Shown piece by piece: positions 16,317-23,095 of a DNA stretch of 37,657 bases. How positions within the stretch are numbered: position 1 is the first letter of the stretch; each line of letters opens with the position of its first letter. Source of the stretch: Bacillota bacterium. GTDB lineage: Bacteria; Bacillota; Clostridia; Christensenellales; SZUA-584. The translations under genes and the position numbers were made by a program. The stretch covers positions 1 through 37,657 of the forward strand of contig JAEZIZ010000001.1 in the NCBI GenBank assembly GCA_023415915.1. Reading direction: 5' to 3'. The notes under the pieces were generated by a model. It ran no database searches. It was not told the DNA's origin and was given only the letters and a program-made list of their open reading frames with translations.

Positions 16317-16742
16317 TTATCTGCCATTCTCGTCTATGAATTCGCACATCAGCCTTACGGCGCTGCGTATGATTTCGCCGCAGGGTTTTATCTCCGGATG
16401 TTCGGAAGCCTCCGCCGCAGCCAGCAGTTCGCGGCAGATAAGCGTTCCGTGAAGCGCCTTGAATCTTTCCGCGAGTTCCCGCACGAGCGCGTAGTGGGCC
16501 TGTTTGCCGGCGTCGTCGTGGTAATCGCCGTAAAGCATGCCCGCTATTATCGCCATGCCGGAAAAAGCGCCGCACACCTCTTGAAGTTTCCCGAAGCCTC
16601 CTCCGAACGACGAGGAAAGCATAAGCGCCGTTCTTTCGTCAAAGTCCGCAAAGTCTCTAAGGCTCGCCGTCACCGCCTGCGCGCAGTTGTAGCCGCGCGA
16701 GTGGTAATCGTCCGCAAGCTTAACCCGTTGATCTACAGTCAT
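16317..16742 (-). CDS. C_GCAxxG_C_C family probable redox protein
   Basis: A 141-residue protein with the defining spaced cysteines of this family: C20 in GYNCAQAV, the glycine-rich GGGFGKLQEVCGAFSG with C57, C103 in LICREL and C121 in KPCGE. Family members are small cytoplasmic proteins of anaerobes thought to bind a metal centre or act in redox chemistry; the function is not established. The length is typical. The ATG on the minus strand has only a weak ribosome binding site (GAGGTAACTTAAC). It is monocistronic and convergent with the peptidase. The 185 bases upstream, to 16927, hold the divergent leader regions and nothing else I can support. Confidence 0.85.
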   Translation of the reverse strand: MTVDQRVKLADDYHSRGYNCAQAVTASLRDFADFDERTALMLSSSFGGGFGKLQEVCGAFSGMAIIAGMLYGDYHDDAGKQAHYALVRELAERFKALHGTLICRELLAAAEASEHPEIKPCGEIIRSAVRLMCEFIDENGR

Positions 16743-16927
16743 GTTAAGTTACCTCACATTCTTTTTTAAACTATAACAATAAGCCCTTGCCGCCGCAACA
16801 TAAAAAAAGCAGGCTGCGCTTTAAAGTTTAAAACATATAGCCTCCGCGTTGGCAATACGCGTGTTTCCGTTCTTGACTTCTGTGTTATAATATTATAGTC
16901 AAAAAACAACAAACGAAGGGAAAGCGT

Positions 16928-18304
16928 ATGAAAAGCAGTATGTCAAAGTACGACGTCGCGATAGTGGGGGGCGGTATAAGCGGCCTTATGGCGGCTTTGC
17001 GTCTGAGCAAGGGAAACCCGAATCTGAAAATCATACTTGTGGAGAAAGGGCTGCCGCTCGAATCGCGCAACTGTCCGCTCGTAAAAGGGAAGTCGGGCGT
17101 GTGCTTAAAGTGCCTGCATTGCGCAATTATGGAGGGCATGGCGGGCGCCGGCGCGTTCAGCGACGGCAAATACGTTATTTCCACCGAGTACGGCGGATGG
17201 CTCACTGACATACTCGACCGGGACGTAGTATTGGATTACATAGAGCAGGCGGACGACATACTCGTGGGCTTCGGCGCGTCCGCCGAGCGGTATTACCCCG
17301 ACAACGTGCTTAAAACGCTTTGCCTGCAGAACGATTTGCACATGCAGCAGGCCGAGCTTAAACATCTCGGTACCGATTCGAATTACAATACAATGAAGCG
17401 CATGATTGAGGAAGTCTCAAAGCACGTGGAGATAGTGACGCAGACGGAAGTCGTGGACATAGACAAGGACGCTCATATACTGGTAACGCCAGACGGAGAG
17501 ATTGCCGCCGACGTAATATTGCTCGCGATAGGCCGGGTGGGCAGCCGTTGGTTCGGCGGCTGGTGCAGAAAGAACGGCATACGCATGTCCAACAACCAGG
17601 TGGACATAGGCGTGCGCGTAGAGCTCCCGGCGCTTGTATGGGACCACTTTTCCAAGAAGATATACGAGCCAAAGATTTGGTACAGGAGCAAGCGCTACGG
17701 CGACGTTACGAGGATGTTCTGCTTCAACGAGCGGGGCAGCGTCGTAATGGAAAACACAGACGGAGTACTTACCGTAAACGGCCATGCTTACAAGGACGAA
17801 GCGAGGAAAACAGAAAACTCGAACTTTGCGCTGTTGAGCACTACGATGTTCACGCAGCCTTTTGACAACCCTATAGAGTACGCGCGCTACGTGGCGTCGC
17901 TTGCAAACCTTATAAGCGGCGGCAGCGTGCTCGTACAGCGGCTGGGCGATCTGGAAGCGGGCAGGCGTACAAACGAGCTGCGCCTTCGCGACGCTACTAC
18001 GAAGCCTACGCTTAATGTAGTGCCGGGGGACCTTAGCCTCTGCATGCCCAAGCGCCAGCTCGATAACATAATCGAGACGCTGCACGCGCTGGACAGGGTG
18101 GCGCCGGGCACCGCGAACTTTGATACGCTGCTTTACGGCGTGGAATGCAAATATTACTCCGCAAGGCCGGCGGCAAATGATTTTGAGCTGGAAGGCTGCA
18201 AGCGCATATACGCCGCAGGGGACGGCGCGGGATTCACCAGGTCTCTTTCGCATGCTGCTGCGAACGGGCTGTATATAGCGGACAAGATACTGAACGAAAA
18301 ATAG
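16928..18304 (+). CDS. FAD-dependent dehydrogenase (COG2509-like)
   Basis: A 458-residue flavoprotein. The N-terminal Rossmann motif VGGGISGL (13-20), with the acidic residue after strand two (E39), binds FAD. Residues 49-65 contain C49, C59, C62 and C65 (CPLVKGKSGVCLKCLHC), followed by GMAGAGAFSDGK. That motif pair is characteristic of the COG2509 group of uncharacterised dehydrogenases. The C-terminal AAGDGAGFTRSLSHAAANGL completes the FAD site. The cysteines could hold an Fe-S cluster or a redox disulfide, which is inference. AAGGG precedes the ATG. It ends two bases from the convergent exporter gene without a terminator. Substrate and acceptor are unknown. Confidence 0.88.
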   Translation: MKSSMSKYDVAIVGGGISGLMAALRLSKGNPNLKIILVEKGLPLESRNCPLVKGKSGVCLKCLHCAIMEGMAGAGAFSDGKYVISTEYGGWLTDILDRDVVLDYIEQADDILVGFGASAERYYPDNVLKTLCLQNDLHMQQAELKHLGTDSNYNTMKRMIEEVSKHVEIVTQTEVVDIDKDAHILVTPDGEIAADVILLAIGRVGSRWFGGWCRKNGIRMSNNQVDIGVRVELPALVWDHFSKKIYEPKIWYRSKRYGDVTRMFCFNERGSVVMENTDGVLTVNGHAYKDEARKTENSNFALLSTTMFTQPFDNPIEYARYVASLANLISGGSVLVQRLGDLEAGRRTNELRLRDATTKPTLNVVPGDLSLCMPKRQLDNIIETLHALDRVAPGTANFDTLLYGVECKYYSARPAANDFELEGCKRIYAAGDGAGFTRSLSHAAANGLYIADKILNEK

Positions 18305-18306
18305 TA

Positions 18307-18939
18307 CTATAATAGCTTATCTGCCGCAGCCCATACAAAGTTTGCGGCAAAGAATACGAGCAAAGCGCCCAATATCGCTATTATTATGCGGTAGGGCGTT
18401 TGTTTTATAAACCTGCGGGTTTTGCCGACAACAAGAGACACAAAGCCGTACCATATGAAATCGGCGCAGAAATGGCCAATGAAGTAGATTATTACGCCTA
18501 TGTACCCCAGCGTGATAGACGCCTGCATCAAAAACCCAAGGCCGACAACCGCCCACCACAGCAGGAATCCGGGATTTGTAGCGCAGATGACTGCGCTTGA
18601 GAGCATCATGCCCCGGGACGCTTCAGGCTTTTCGTCCACGTTGACGGCCACGTTGTTTTTTACCGACTGAACTATCATATTTATGCCCATGTAAGCTAGC
18701 ACAAGGCCGCCCGCTATGCCGGCTGTTATCTGCGCAGCGTCCGATTTGAGCACGAGGTCAAGGCCAAGAAATATTAATATAATTAGCGCTATTTCCAGCA
18801 GCGCGTGACCAAGCGTAATCATCACCCCTGCTTTGGGCCCGGAGGATAATGACTGTTTTATTGTGTACGTGAGCAGCGGGCCGGGCATCATTGCCCCTGA
18901 AAACCCCACAGCCAGCGCGGAGAAAAATATCTGTGCCAT
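18307..18939 (-). CDS. LysE-family amino acid/metabolite exporter
   Basis: A 210-residue membrane exporter with six predicted helices. The family motif GAMMPGPLLTYTIKQSL follows the first helix at about residues 14-30, and the central GHALLEIALI and ATNPGFLLWW segments are typical. LysE/RhtB proteins export amino acids or similar small metabolites using the membrane potential. I placed the start at 18939: AAAGG lies just upstream and the gene's own promoter (18971-18999) excludes the more distal ATG at 18999. It is convergent with the FAD dehydrogenase. The substrate cannot be assigned. Confidence 0.9.
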   Translation of the reverse strand: MAQIFFSALAVGFSGAMMPGPLLTYTIKQSLSSGPKAGVMITLGHALLEIALIILIFLGLDLVLKSDAAQITAGIAGGLVLAYMGINMIVQSVKNNVAVNVDEKPEASRGMMLSSAVICATNPGFLLWWAVVGLGFLMQASITLGYIGVIIYFIGHFCADFIWYGFVSLVVGKTRRFIKQTPYRIIIAILGALLVFFAANFVWAAADKLL

Positions 18940-18970
18940 AAATACCTTTGCAAAAACGCAAATTTTGTAT

Positions 18971-18999
18971 ATAGTATCATCCTTGCCGTCCGATGTCAA
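18971..18999 (-). promoter_or_regulatory. promoter of the LysE-family gene
   Basis: On the minus strand TTGACA (18999-18994) and TACTAT (18976-18971) are 17 bases apart. This near-consensus promoter fixes the gene start at 18939. Confidence 0.75.
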
Positions 19000-19019
19000 A
19001 AATTATATGTTCCATAACT

Positions 19020-19049
19020 TTGGCACGCAAAAACACTGCGGCATACTAT
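19020..19049 (+). promoter_or_regulatory. promoter of the ferritin-like gene
   Basis: TTGGCA (19020-19025) and TACTAT (19044-19049) with an 18-base spacer. It is arranged back to back with the exporter promoter. Confidence 0.6.
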
Positions 19050-19073
19050 ATAGCGAAAGGGGGTTAACATACT

Positions 19074-19625
19074 ATGTACCAGGACCCTGGCTATTGCAAT
19101 TATACGCTTAATAACCAACGCTCGGGTTCTTCCGAGGCGCTGTTATATACGCAAGACCCGTATGATATATACTCGAACCTGCCCGAGGCGTTAAGGCTCA
19201 TTGAGAATGCGGCTGCACAAGAGGCGGAAGACAGGCTGTTTTACCATTACCTCGTAAAAGCGGCCTCGTGCGCGCAGGATAAGCAGATAATAGCGGGTAT
19301 AAGGGACGACGAAATGAAGCATTACCGTATGTTCGGGCAGATTTATTATGAGATAACCGGAGCCGCTCTTAACGCGGACGCTTTAGCAAACCGCGAGGCT
19401 TTACGGGGCGGCGGATACGGCGAGTTTGAAAAGCCCTTGACTTATTGCGAGGCATTGCAAAAAGCGCTGATGGGCGAACAAGCCGCGGCGGCGAGATACC
19501 AAAAGATATTTTTCGCGATGAGGGACAGGAGGCATATAAATATGATGACTGAAATAATAACCGACGAGCTTCGCCATCTTGGGCTTTATAATTACCTGTA
19601 TGCGAAAAACAGCTGCGCAGAATAA
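19074..19625 (+). CDS. ferritin-like di-iron protein (rubrerythrin-like)
   Basis: A 183-residue, mostly helical protein. After a Tyr/Asn/Ser-rich N-terminus of about 35 residues, four helices carry the E/ExxH pattern of ferritin-like di-iron proteins: AAQEAEDRLFYHYL, DDEMKHYRMF, GEQAAAARYQK and ITDELRHLGLY. Such proteins store iron or reduce peroxide in anaerobes. No rubredoxin-type CxxC segment is present, so it is not a complete rubrerythrin. A G-rich ribosome binding site (AAAGGGGG) precedes the ATG. It is monocistronic. A manganese or iron role is expected from the family; the substrate is not known. Confidence 0.8.
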   Translation: MYQDPGYCNYTLNNQRSGSSEALLYTQDPYDIYSNLPEALRLIENAAAQEAEDRLFYHYLVKAASCAQDKQIIAGIRDDEMKHYRMFGQIYYEITGAALNADALANREALRGGGYGEFEKPLTYCEALQKALMGEQAAAARYQKIFFAMRDRRHINMMTEIITDELRHLGLYNYLYAKNSCAE

Positions 19626-19705
19626 TAAAGGGCTTTCCGCCGCATACAAAAAGCGGTGTTTTTAAGCTGAGTTCATTTATAACCGTCATATTTTACCTAA
19701 AATCA

Positions 19706-19734
19706 TTTACATATATGCGTAAATACTGTAAAAT
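19706..19734 (+). promoter_or_regulatory. promoter of the diguanylate cyclase gene
   Basis: TTTACA (19706-19711) and TAAAAT (19729-19734) with a 17-base spacer. Confidence 0.6.
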
Positions 19735-19771
19735 ATTTTTCAGACTATTAAAAGGACGATGACATGCGGTC

Positions 19772-20875
19772 ATGATTAAAGGCCCGGTACCATTAAAAAA
19801 TAAAAACGAAAAAGAAGCTTTTTACGATCATCTTCTGTCAACGTCGCTCAATCTAATTAAGGGCATAACATTACTGATAGGTTTATTTCATATTCTGCTG
19901 ATAATACCCGACTTCATAAACCTTAAGGATACTGTTGCGCGCATACTTGTGCTCGTGCTGAGAAGCGCATTCGCGTTGGCGGCTGGCCTGCTGTTTATAT
20001 ACGCTAAAAGAATAGGGACTTTCAGAAAGCTGGCATTAGTGCTTACTATTTATGAGATTGCCGCTGTTTTTATATTCTTCTTTGTGCTGTCGCTGTATCC
20101 GGACCCGGATTTTACTATACAGCTGCTCGGCGTTTTCATAATAATTATCGTCGTTTTCCTTATCCCCAACATCTGGGGCTATATGCTCTCGCTCTCAATC
20201 GCGATAGCTGCAGGTTTCCTTGTATATTCATATATTCGGCTGGGCGTGGACTCAGCACGGCTCAGCGTCTCGCTTTTCTTTGCTGCGAGTACATATCTCG
20301 CGATAGAGATAGCGCTGTGCGCCATCTTTGCGTATTACTTTAACAAGTATAAACGCGGAGAGTACGCAGCGCGCGCCGAGCTGCAGAAGATATACGACAC
20401 CGACCCGCTTACGAAAATCGGCAACAGGGTAAAGCTGGAGAACGAAGCGTCAAAATGGATAGCGTATTGCACAAGGCACGGCCTTGAGATTTCGCTGATG
20501 CTCGTCGACGTGGACAACTTAAAGCTGATTAACGACAAATACGGCCATTTGCTGGGCGATACCGTGCTTTGCGAGATAGCCGATTTAATGCGCGCCCAGT
20601 TAAGGCAGAGCGACGTTTGCATAAGGTGGGGAGGCGACGAATTCATATTGCTGCTGCCCAATACGGGCATAGAGGAGGCAAAGATGCTGGCCGAGAGAAT
20701 AAGAGCCTCTATACAAAAGCGTAAATTCAGCAATGACGCAGCCGTGTCATGCAGCTTCGGCATAGCGAACATGAGAGGAAGTATAAGCCTTGCCGAGCTT
20801 ATACACCGTGCCGACCGTTCTATGTACCAGGCAAAGAAGAAAGGCAAGAACAACATAATAGCCGTCGGAGAATAA
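19772..20875 (+). CDS. membrane diguanylate cyclase (GGDEF)
   Basis: A 367-residue protein that should make cyclic-di-GMP from two GTP. The first 195 residues contain about six membrane helices without a recognisable sensor domain. A GGDEF domain follows (about 205-367), with the intact active site RWGGDEF (GGDEF at 287-291) and the product-inhibition I-site RQSD five residues before it. DTDPLTKIGNR and LVDVDNLKLINDKYGH are the standard domain landmarks. The only usable start is the ATG at 19772, since upstream ATGs are out of frame; AAAGGA lies rather far upstream (15 bases), which may make translation weak. It is monocistronic. Confidence 0.92.
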   Translation: MIKGPVPLKNKNEKEAFYDHLLSTSLNLIKGITLLIGLFHILLIIPDFINLKDTVARILVLVLRSAFALAAGLLFIYAKRIGTFRKLALVLTIYEIAAVFIFFFVLSLYPDPDFTIQLLGVFIIIIVVFLIPNIWGYMLSLSIAIAAGFLVYSYIRLGVDSARLSVSLFFAASTYLAIEIALCAIFAYYFNKYKRGEYAARAELQKIYDTDPLTKIGNRVKLENEASKWIAYCTRHGLEISLMLVDVDNLKLINDKYGHLLGDTVLCEIADLMRAQLRQSDVCIRWGGDEFILLLPNTGIEEAKMLAERIRASIQKRKFSNDAAVSCSFGIANMRGSISLAELIHRADRSMYQAKKKGKNNIIAVGE

Positions 20876-21031
20876 AACATTAGATCCGCGGATGCAATGT
20901 CCTATCACAATTATCTCTTCATATACATATAAATATAGTGTAACAGCCAGTTAAACTTTATTTTAGGCATCCCAATTGTATCCTTTACGGATATTTACGG
21001 GCGAAATTCTCTCTCAAGGGAGGTTGAAAAC

Positions 21032-21145
21032 ATGTGCTGCGGATTTGACGGCTGGTTTGGAAGAGGCTGCTGCGGAAGATGGTTTGGAAGAGGCTGCTGC
21101 TTTCCTCCGTTCAGGGGAGGCTGCTGCAGGGGCTTCTGGTGGTAA
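21032..21145 (+). CDS. 37-residue cysteine-, glycine- and aromatic-rich peptide
   Basis: A short gene with an excellent start: GGGAGG ends eight bases before the ATG. The product has eight Cys in four CC pairs (2-3, 13-14, 22-23, 31-32), ten Gly, ten Phe/Trp, five Arg and one Asp, so it is cationic. WFGRGCC occurs twice with a nine-residue period; the matching DNA (21053-21073 and 21080-21100) is identical over 21 bases. There is no signal peptide or leader. The pairs could bind metal or form disulfides, and the composition could also suit a membrane-active or coat-associated peptide; none of this is established. It stands alone between the diguanylate cyclase and PEBP genes. The 20876-21031 stretch before it shows no other feature. 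Confidence 0.65.
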   Translation: MCCGFDGWFGRGCCGRWFGRGCCFPPFRGGCCRGFWW

Positions 21146-21215
21146 TTAAAGGCTTACGGATGGCTTTTTAATTTGTTGCCGGGTAAACACGTTCTTTACC
21201 CGTTTTATAAGGAAT

Positions 21216-21243
21216 CCCCAGCAAGACGTTAGGCCTGCTGGGG
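21216..21243. repeat. dispersed palindromic repeat, copy C
   Basis: CCCCAGCA and TGCTGGGG pair perfectly, with the inner part AGACGTTAGGCC. This is the best-formed copy of the family and lies between the peptide gene and the terminator at 21283. Confidence 0.7.
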
Positions 21244-21282
21244 TGAAAATACCGAAAAACCTAAGACAAACAGAAGCGATAG

Positions 21283-21310
21283 CGCCCCGCTTTATGCGGG
21301 GCGTTTTCTA
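21283..21310 (+). terminator. rho-independent terminator
   Basis: A perfect CGCCCCGC / GCGGGGCG stem with loop TTTAT, then TTTTCT. It lies 140 bases after the Cys-rich peptide gene and could end that transcript, leaving a long 3' untranslated part, or the end of an unrecognised small RNA that would contain repeat copy C. Confidence 0.8.
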
Positions 21311-21375
21311 TACCGGTGTTAAAATGCAATATAATAATAACGGCAAAATGCCCGGATATTTATAGAACGGGCTTC

Positions 21376-21384
21376 TGATATAAT
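21376..21384 (+). promoter_or_regulatory. extended -10 promoter for the PEBP gene
   Basis: TGATATAAT is an extended -10 element 36 bases before the ATG at 21420. No convincing -35 hexamer accompanies it. Confidence 0.4.
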
Positions 21385-21419
21385 GTATAATATCTCTAAA
21401 CAATTATTCGGAGGAAACA

Positions 21420-22073
21420 ATGAAAAAGATAATAGCCTGCGCCGTATTGGCGGCTCTTTTACTTGTAGGGTGCGCGCCCGCAAAAAACGTTAATCAGGGC
21501 AATGTAAGCTCTCAGCCGCCAGATACAAGCGTCGAAAGCAAGCTGACTGAGCAGCCGGCAGCCGCCTCAACCGTTGCGGCTGAGCAGCCGACAGACACGG
21601 CGAGCGCCGCGGCTGAGCAGCCCGAAATAGAGATGACTGTTACAAGCAGCGGCATTACGGACGGCGTAATAGACCAAAAGTACGGACATTCGGAGTTGTC
21701 GCTGCCGCTCAGCATAGAGGGCGCGCCCGAGGGTACGGCGTGTTTTGCCGTATATATGGACGACCCCGACGCGGTACCCGTATGCGGCTACAGGTTCGTG
21801 CATTGGATGGCGGTAAATATAAGCGCAAGCGATATACCGGAAGATTTCAGCAGACAGGCGGGCGAGAGCGCCGTGCAGGGTAAAAATGATTTCGGCAAAT
21901 CGGGATACGGCGGCCCTGCTCCGCCCGATAAGGACCATACATACGAGATAACGGTGTATGCGCTTGACGCCGAACTTTCGCTTTCAAAGGGATTTACCGA
22001 GGAGGAATTTGCTGCTGCGGTTAACGGCCATACGCTGAGTACCGCAACTCTTAAAGGGCTATATAAAAAATAG
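21420..22073 (+). CDS. YbhB/YbcL (PEBP, Raf kinase inhibitor-like) lipoprotein
   Basis: A 217-residue lipoprotein: signal with lipobox LVGC (C18), then a Ser/Ala/Glu/Gln linker containing AAEQP repeats (about 20-75), then a phosphatidylethanolamine-binding-protein fold (about 80-217). Family landmarks are YMDDPDAVP, the HWMAVNI segment and the ligand-site region GKSGYGGPAPPDKDHTYEITVYALD, ending LSTATLKGLYKK. Bacterial PEBP proteins are of unclear function; some may bind phosphorylated ligands or inhibit peptidases. CGGAGG precedes the ATG. Export to the cell surface is unusual compared with cytoplasmic YbhB. It may share a transcript with the next lipoprotein 98 bases downstream. Confidence 0.9.
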   Translation: MKKIIACAVLAALLLVGCAPAKNVNQGNVSSQPPDTSVESKLTEQPAAASTVAAEQPTDTASAAAEQPEIEMTVTSSGITDGVIDQKYGHSELSLPLSIEGAPEGTACFAVYMDDPDAVPVCGYRFVHWMAVNISASDIPEDFSRQAGESAVQGKNDFGKSGYGGPAPPDKDHTYEITVYALDAELSLSKGFTEEEFAAAVNGHTLSTATLKGLYKK

Positions 22074-22171
22074 CTATACATGCGCGCGAAGTTTTACAAG
22101 TCTTTTACATCCCGAATAGGAACTTTTCATATTCGTGCGCGTCTAACGTTATAGGGGTTGGAGGCGGTGGT

Positions 22172-22624
22172 ATGAAAAAAATACTTATCAGCTTGCTTTG
22201 CCTGGCTGTACTGGCGGGTATGTATGCGTGCGTAAATTCGGGCGGCCTTTTTTCCGGCCAGCCCGGCGAGACTTCGGATCAGGGAACGGAACCTGGAGCT
22301 GTTACGTTTCAAAAGGCCGCATTGGAGGATTTGAGCGCCGATATAAGAAACAGCGTGCGGCTTGACAGAGCGGACCAAGGGTACGATATACTTCAGTCAG
22401 GCGCTGACTTTTACCTCGTGGTGTACGCGGGCGAGCGCCCTACAGGCGGGTATGCTGTTAATATAACAGCGATAACGTCCGATGGGGGAGAAACGCGGGT
22501 CACTGTACGGGAGACGGTTCCGGCGCAGGACGAGATGGTTACGCAAGCGCTTACATATCCTTTTGATATAGTAAAGCTGGAAAAAGATATAAACGGGGGC
22601 GTAAAGCTAGAGTTTATAAAGTAA
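22172..22624 (+). CDS. lipoprotein with PrcB C-terminal-like domain
   Basis: A 150-residue lipoprotein. The N-terminal signal ends at the lipobox-like GMYAC (C20), although Tyr at -2 is not the commonest residue. After a Gly/Glu/Thr linker, residues about 75-148 resemble the PrcB C-terminal domain: GERPTGGYAVNITAI, then RVTVRETVPAQDE and a TYPFDIVKL close. PrcB was described as an accessory of a surface protease; in other bacteria the domain is widespread without known role. GGAGGCGG lies close to the ATG. An attenuated terminator follows. Partner proteins are unknown. Confidence 0.75.
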   Translation: MKKILISLLCLAVLAGMYACVNSGGLFSGQPGETSDQGTEPGAVTFQKAALEDLSADIRNSVRLDRADQGYDILQSGADFYLVVYAGERPTGGYAVNITAITSDGGETRVTVRETVPAQDEMVTQALTYPFDIVKLEKDINGGVKLEFIK

Positions 22625-22632
22625 CGCATAAC

Positions 22633-22658
22633 AAAAGGGCCAATACAGGCTCTTTTTT
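22633..22658 (+). terminator. terminator after the PrcB-like gene
   Basis: AAAAGGGCC pairs with GGCTCTTTT (one G-U) around AATACA, followed by a T-run ending TTTTTT. Confidence 0.65.
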
Positions 22659-22667
22659 ATTCTTGCT

Positions 22668-22692
22668 CCCAACAGTCGCGAGGCCTGATGGG
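22668..22692. repeat. dispersed palindromic repeat, diverged copy F
   Basis: CCCAACAG and CTGATGGG form the arms; the inner GCGAGGC resembles the inner part of copy D. It is the most diverged member and lies directly after a terminator. Confidence 0.4.
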
Positions 22693-22867
22693 TAATGCCT
22701 GAAAAGCAGGAGCGTATATGTGCGTTTATACTATATATAGGGCAAGTGAAAAATACTGAGATTTTTGAGGCGATAATTGAATAATCCGCGCGTTTATGAT
22801 ATTCTTTACGCTGGCTGGCTTTTTAAGGCATCTTCAGTAAAGTTTTGACTCCAGTCGGTTTTTATTT

Positions 22868-22953
22868 GAATAACGGGGTCCCCAGCAAGACGTGAGGCTT
22901 GCCGGGGTGTGAATAACGGGGTCCCCAGCAAGGCGTTAGACTTACTGGGGTGT
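22868..22953. repeat. two tandem 43-bp units carrying palindrome copies D and E
   Basis: Two 43-base units (22868-22910 and 22911-22953) each start GAATAACGGGGTCCCCAGCA and end GGGGTGT. Each holds a 28-bp palindrome (22880-22907 and 22923-22950) with compensating or near-compensating arm changes. The 22625-23095 interval has no gene I can support; it contains only the terminator, these repeats and an extended -10 like TGTATATAAT at 23056-23065. Confidence 0.75.
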
Positions 22954-23095
22954 GCAAATGCCTTTTAGGCAGTATTTATCGTACAAAACTGTATTTTAAA
23001 CTGTTTTGGGTTGTTTCGGGCGTTAATTTTGTGGGTATAAAAAATAGAACGGCATTGTATATAATAATGCGCAAGTCTAATGGAGTTATATATAG

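Noticed and set aside
17417..18253. 278-residue minus-strand ORF inside the FAD dehydrogenase
   Set aside because: It is antisense to a well-supported enzyme, with no start signal and no domain.
20876..21031. Possible cyclic-di-GMP riboswitch near the GGDEF genes
   Set aside because: I looked for GEMM-type conserved elements here and before the other cyclic-di-GMP genes and saw none.
22695..22784. 29-residue ORF after the diverged repeat copy F
   Set aside because: It has no clear ribosome binding site and no features; it is likely chance in a non-coding stretch.
22868..22953. Tandem 43-bp units considered as a CRISPR array
   Set aside because: There are only two units, no variable spacers between them and no cas genes; each unit is a palindrome-bearing repeat.
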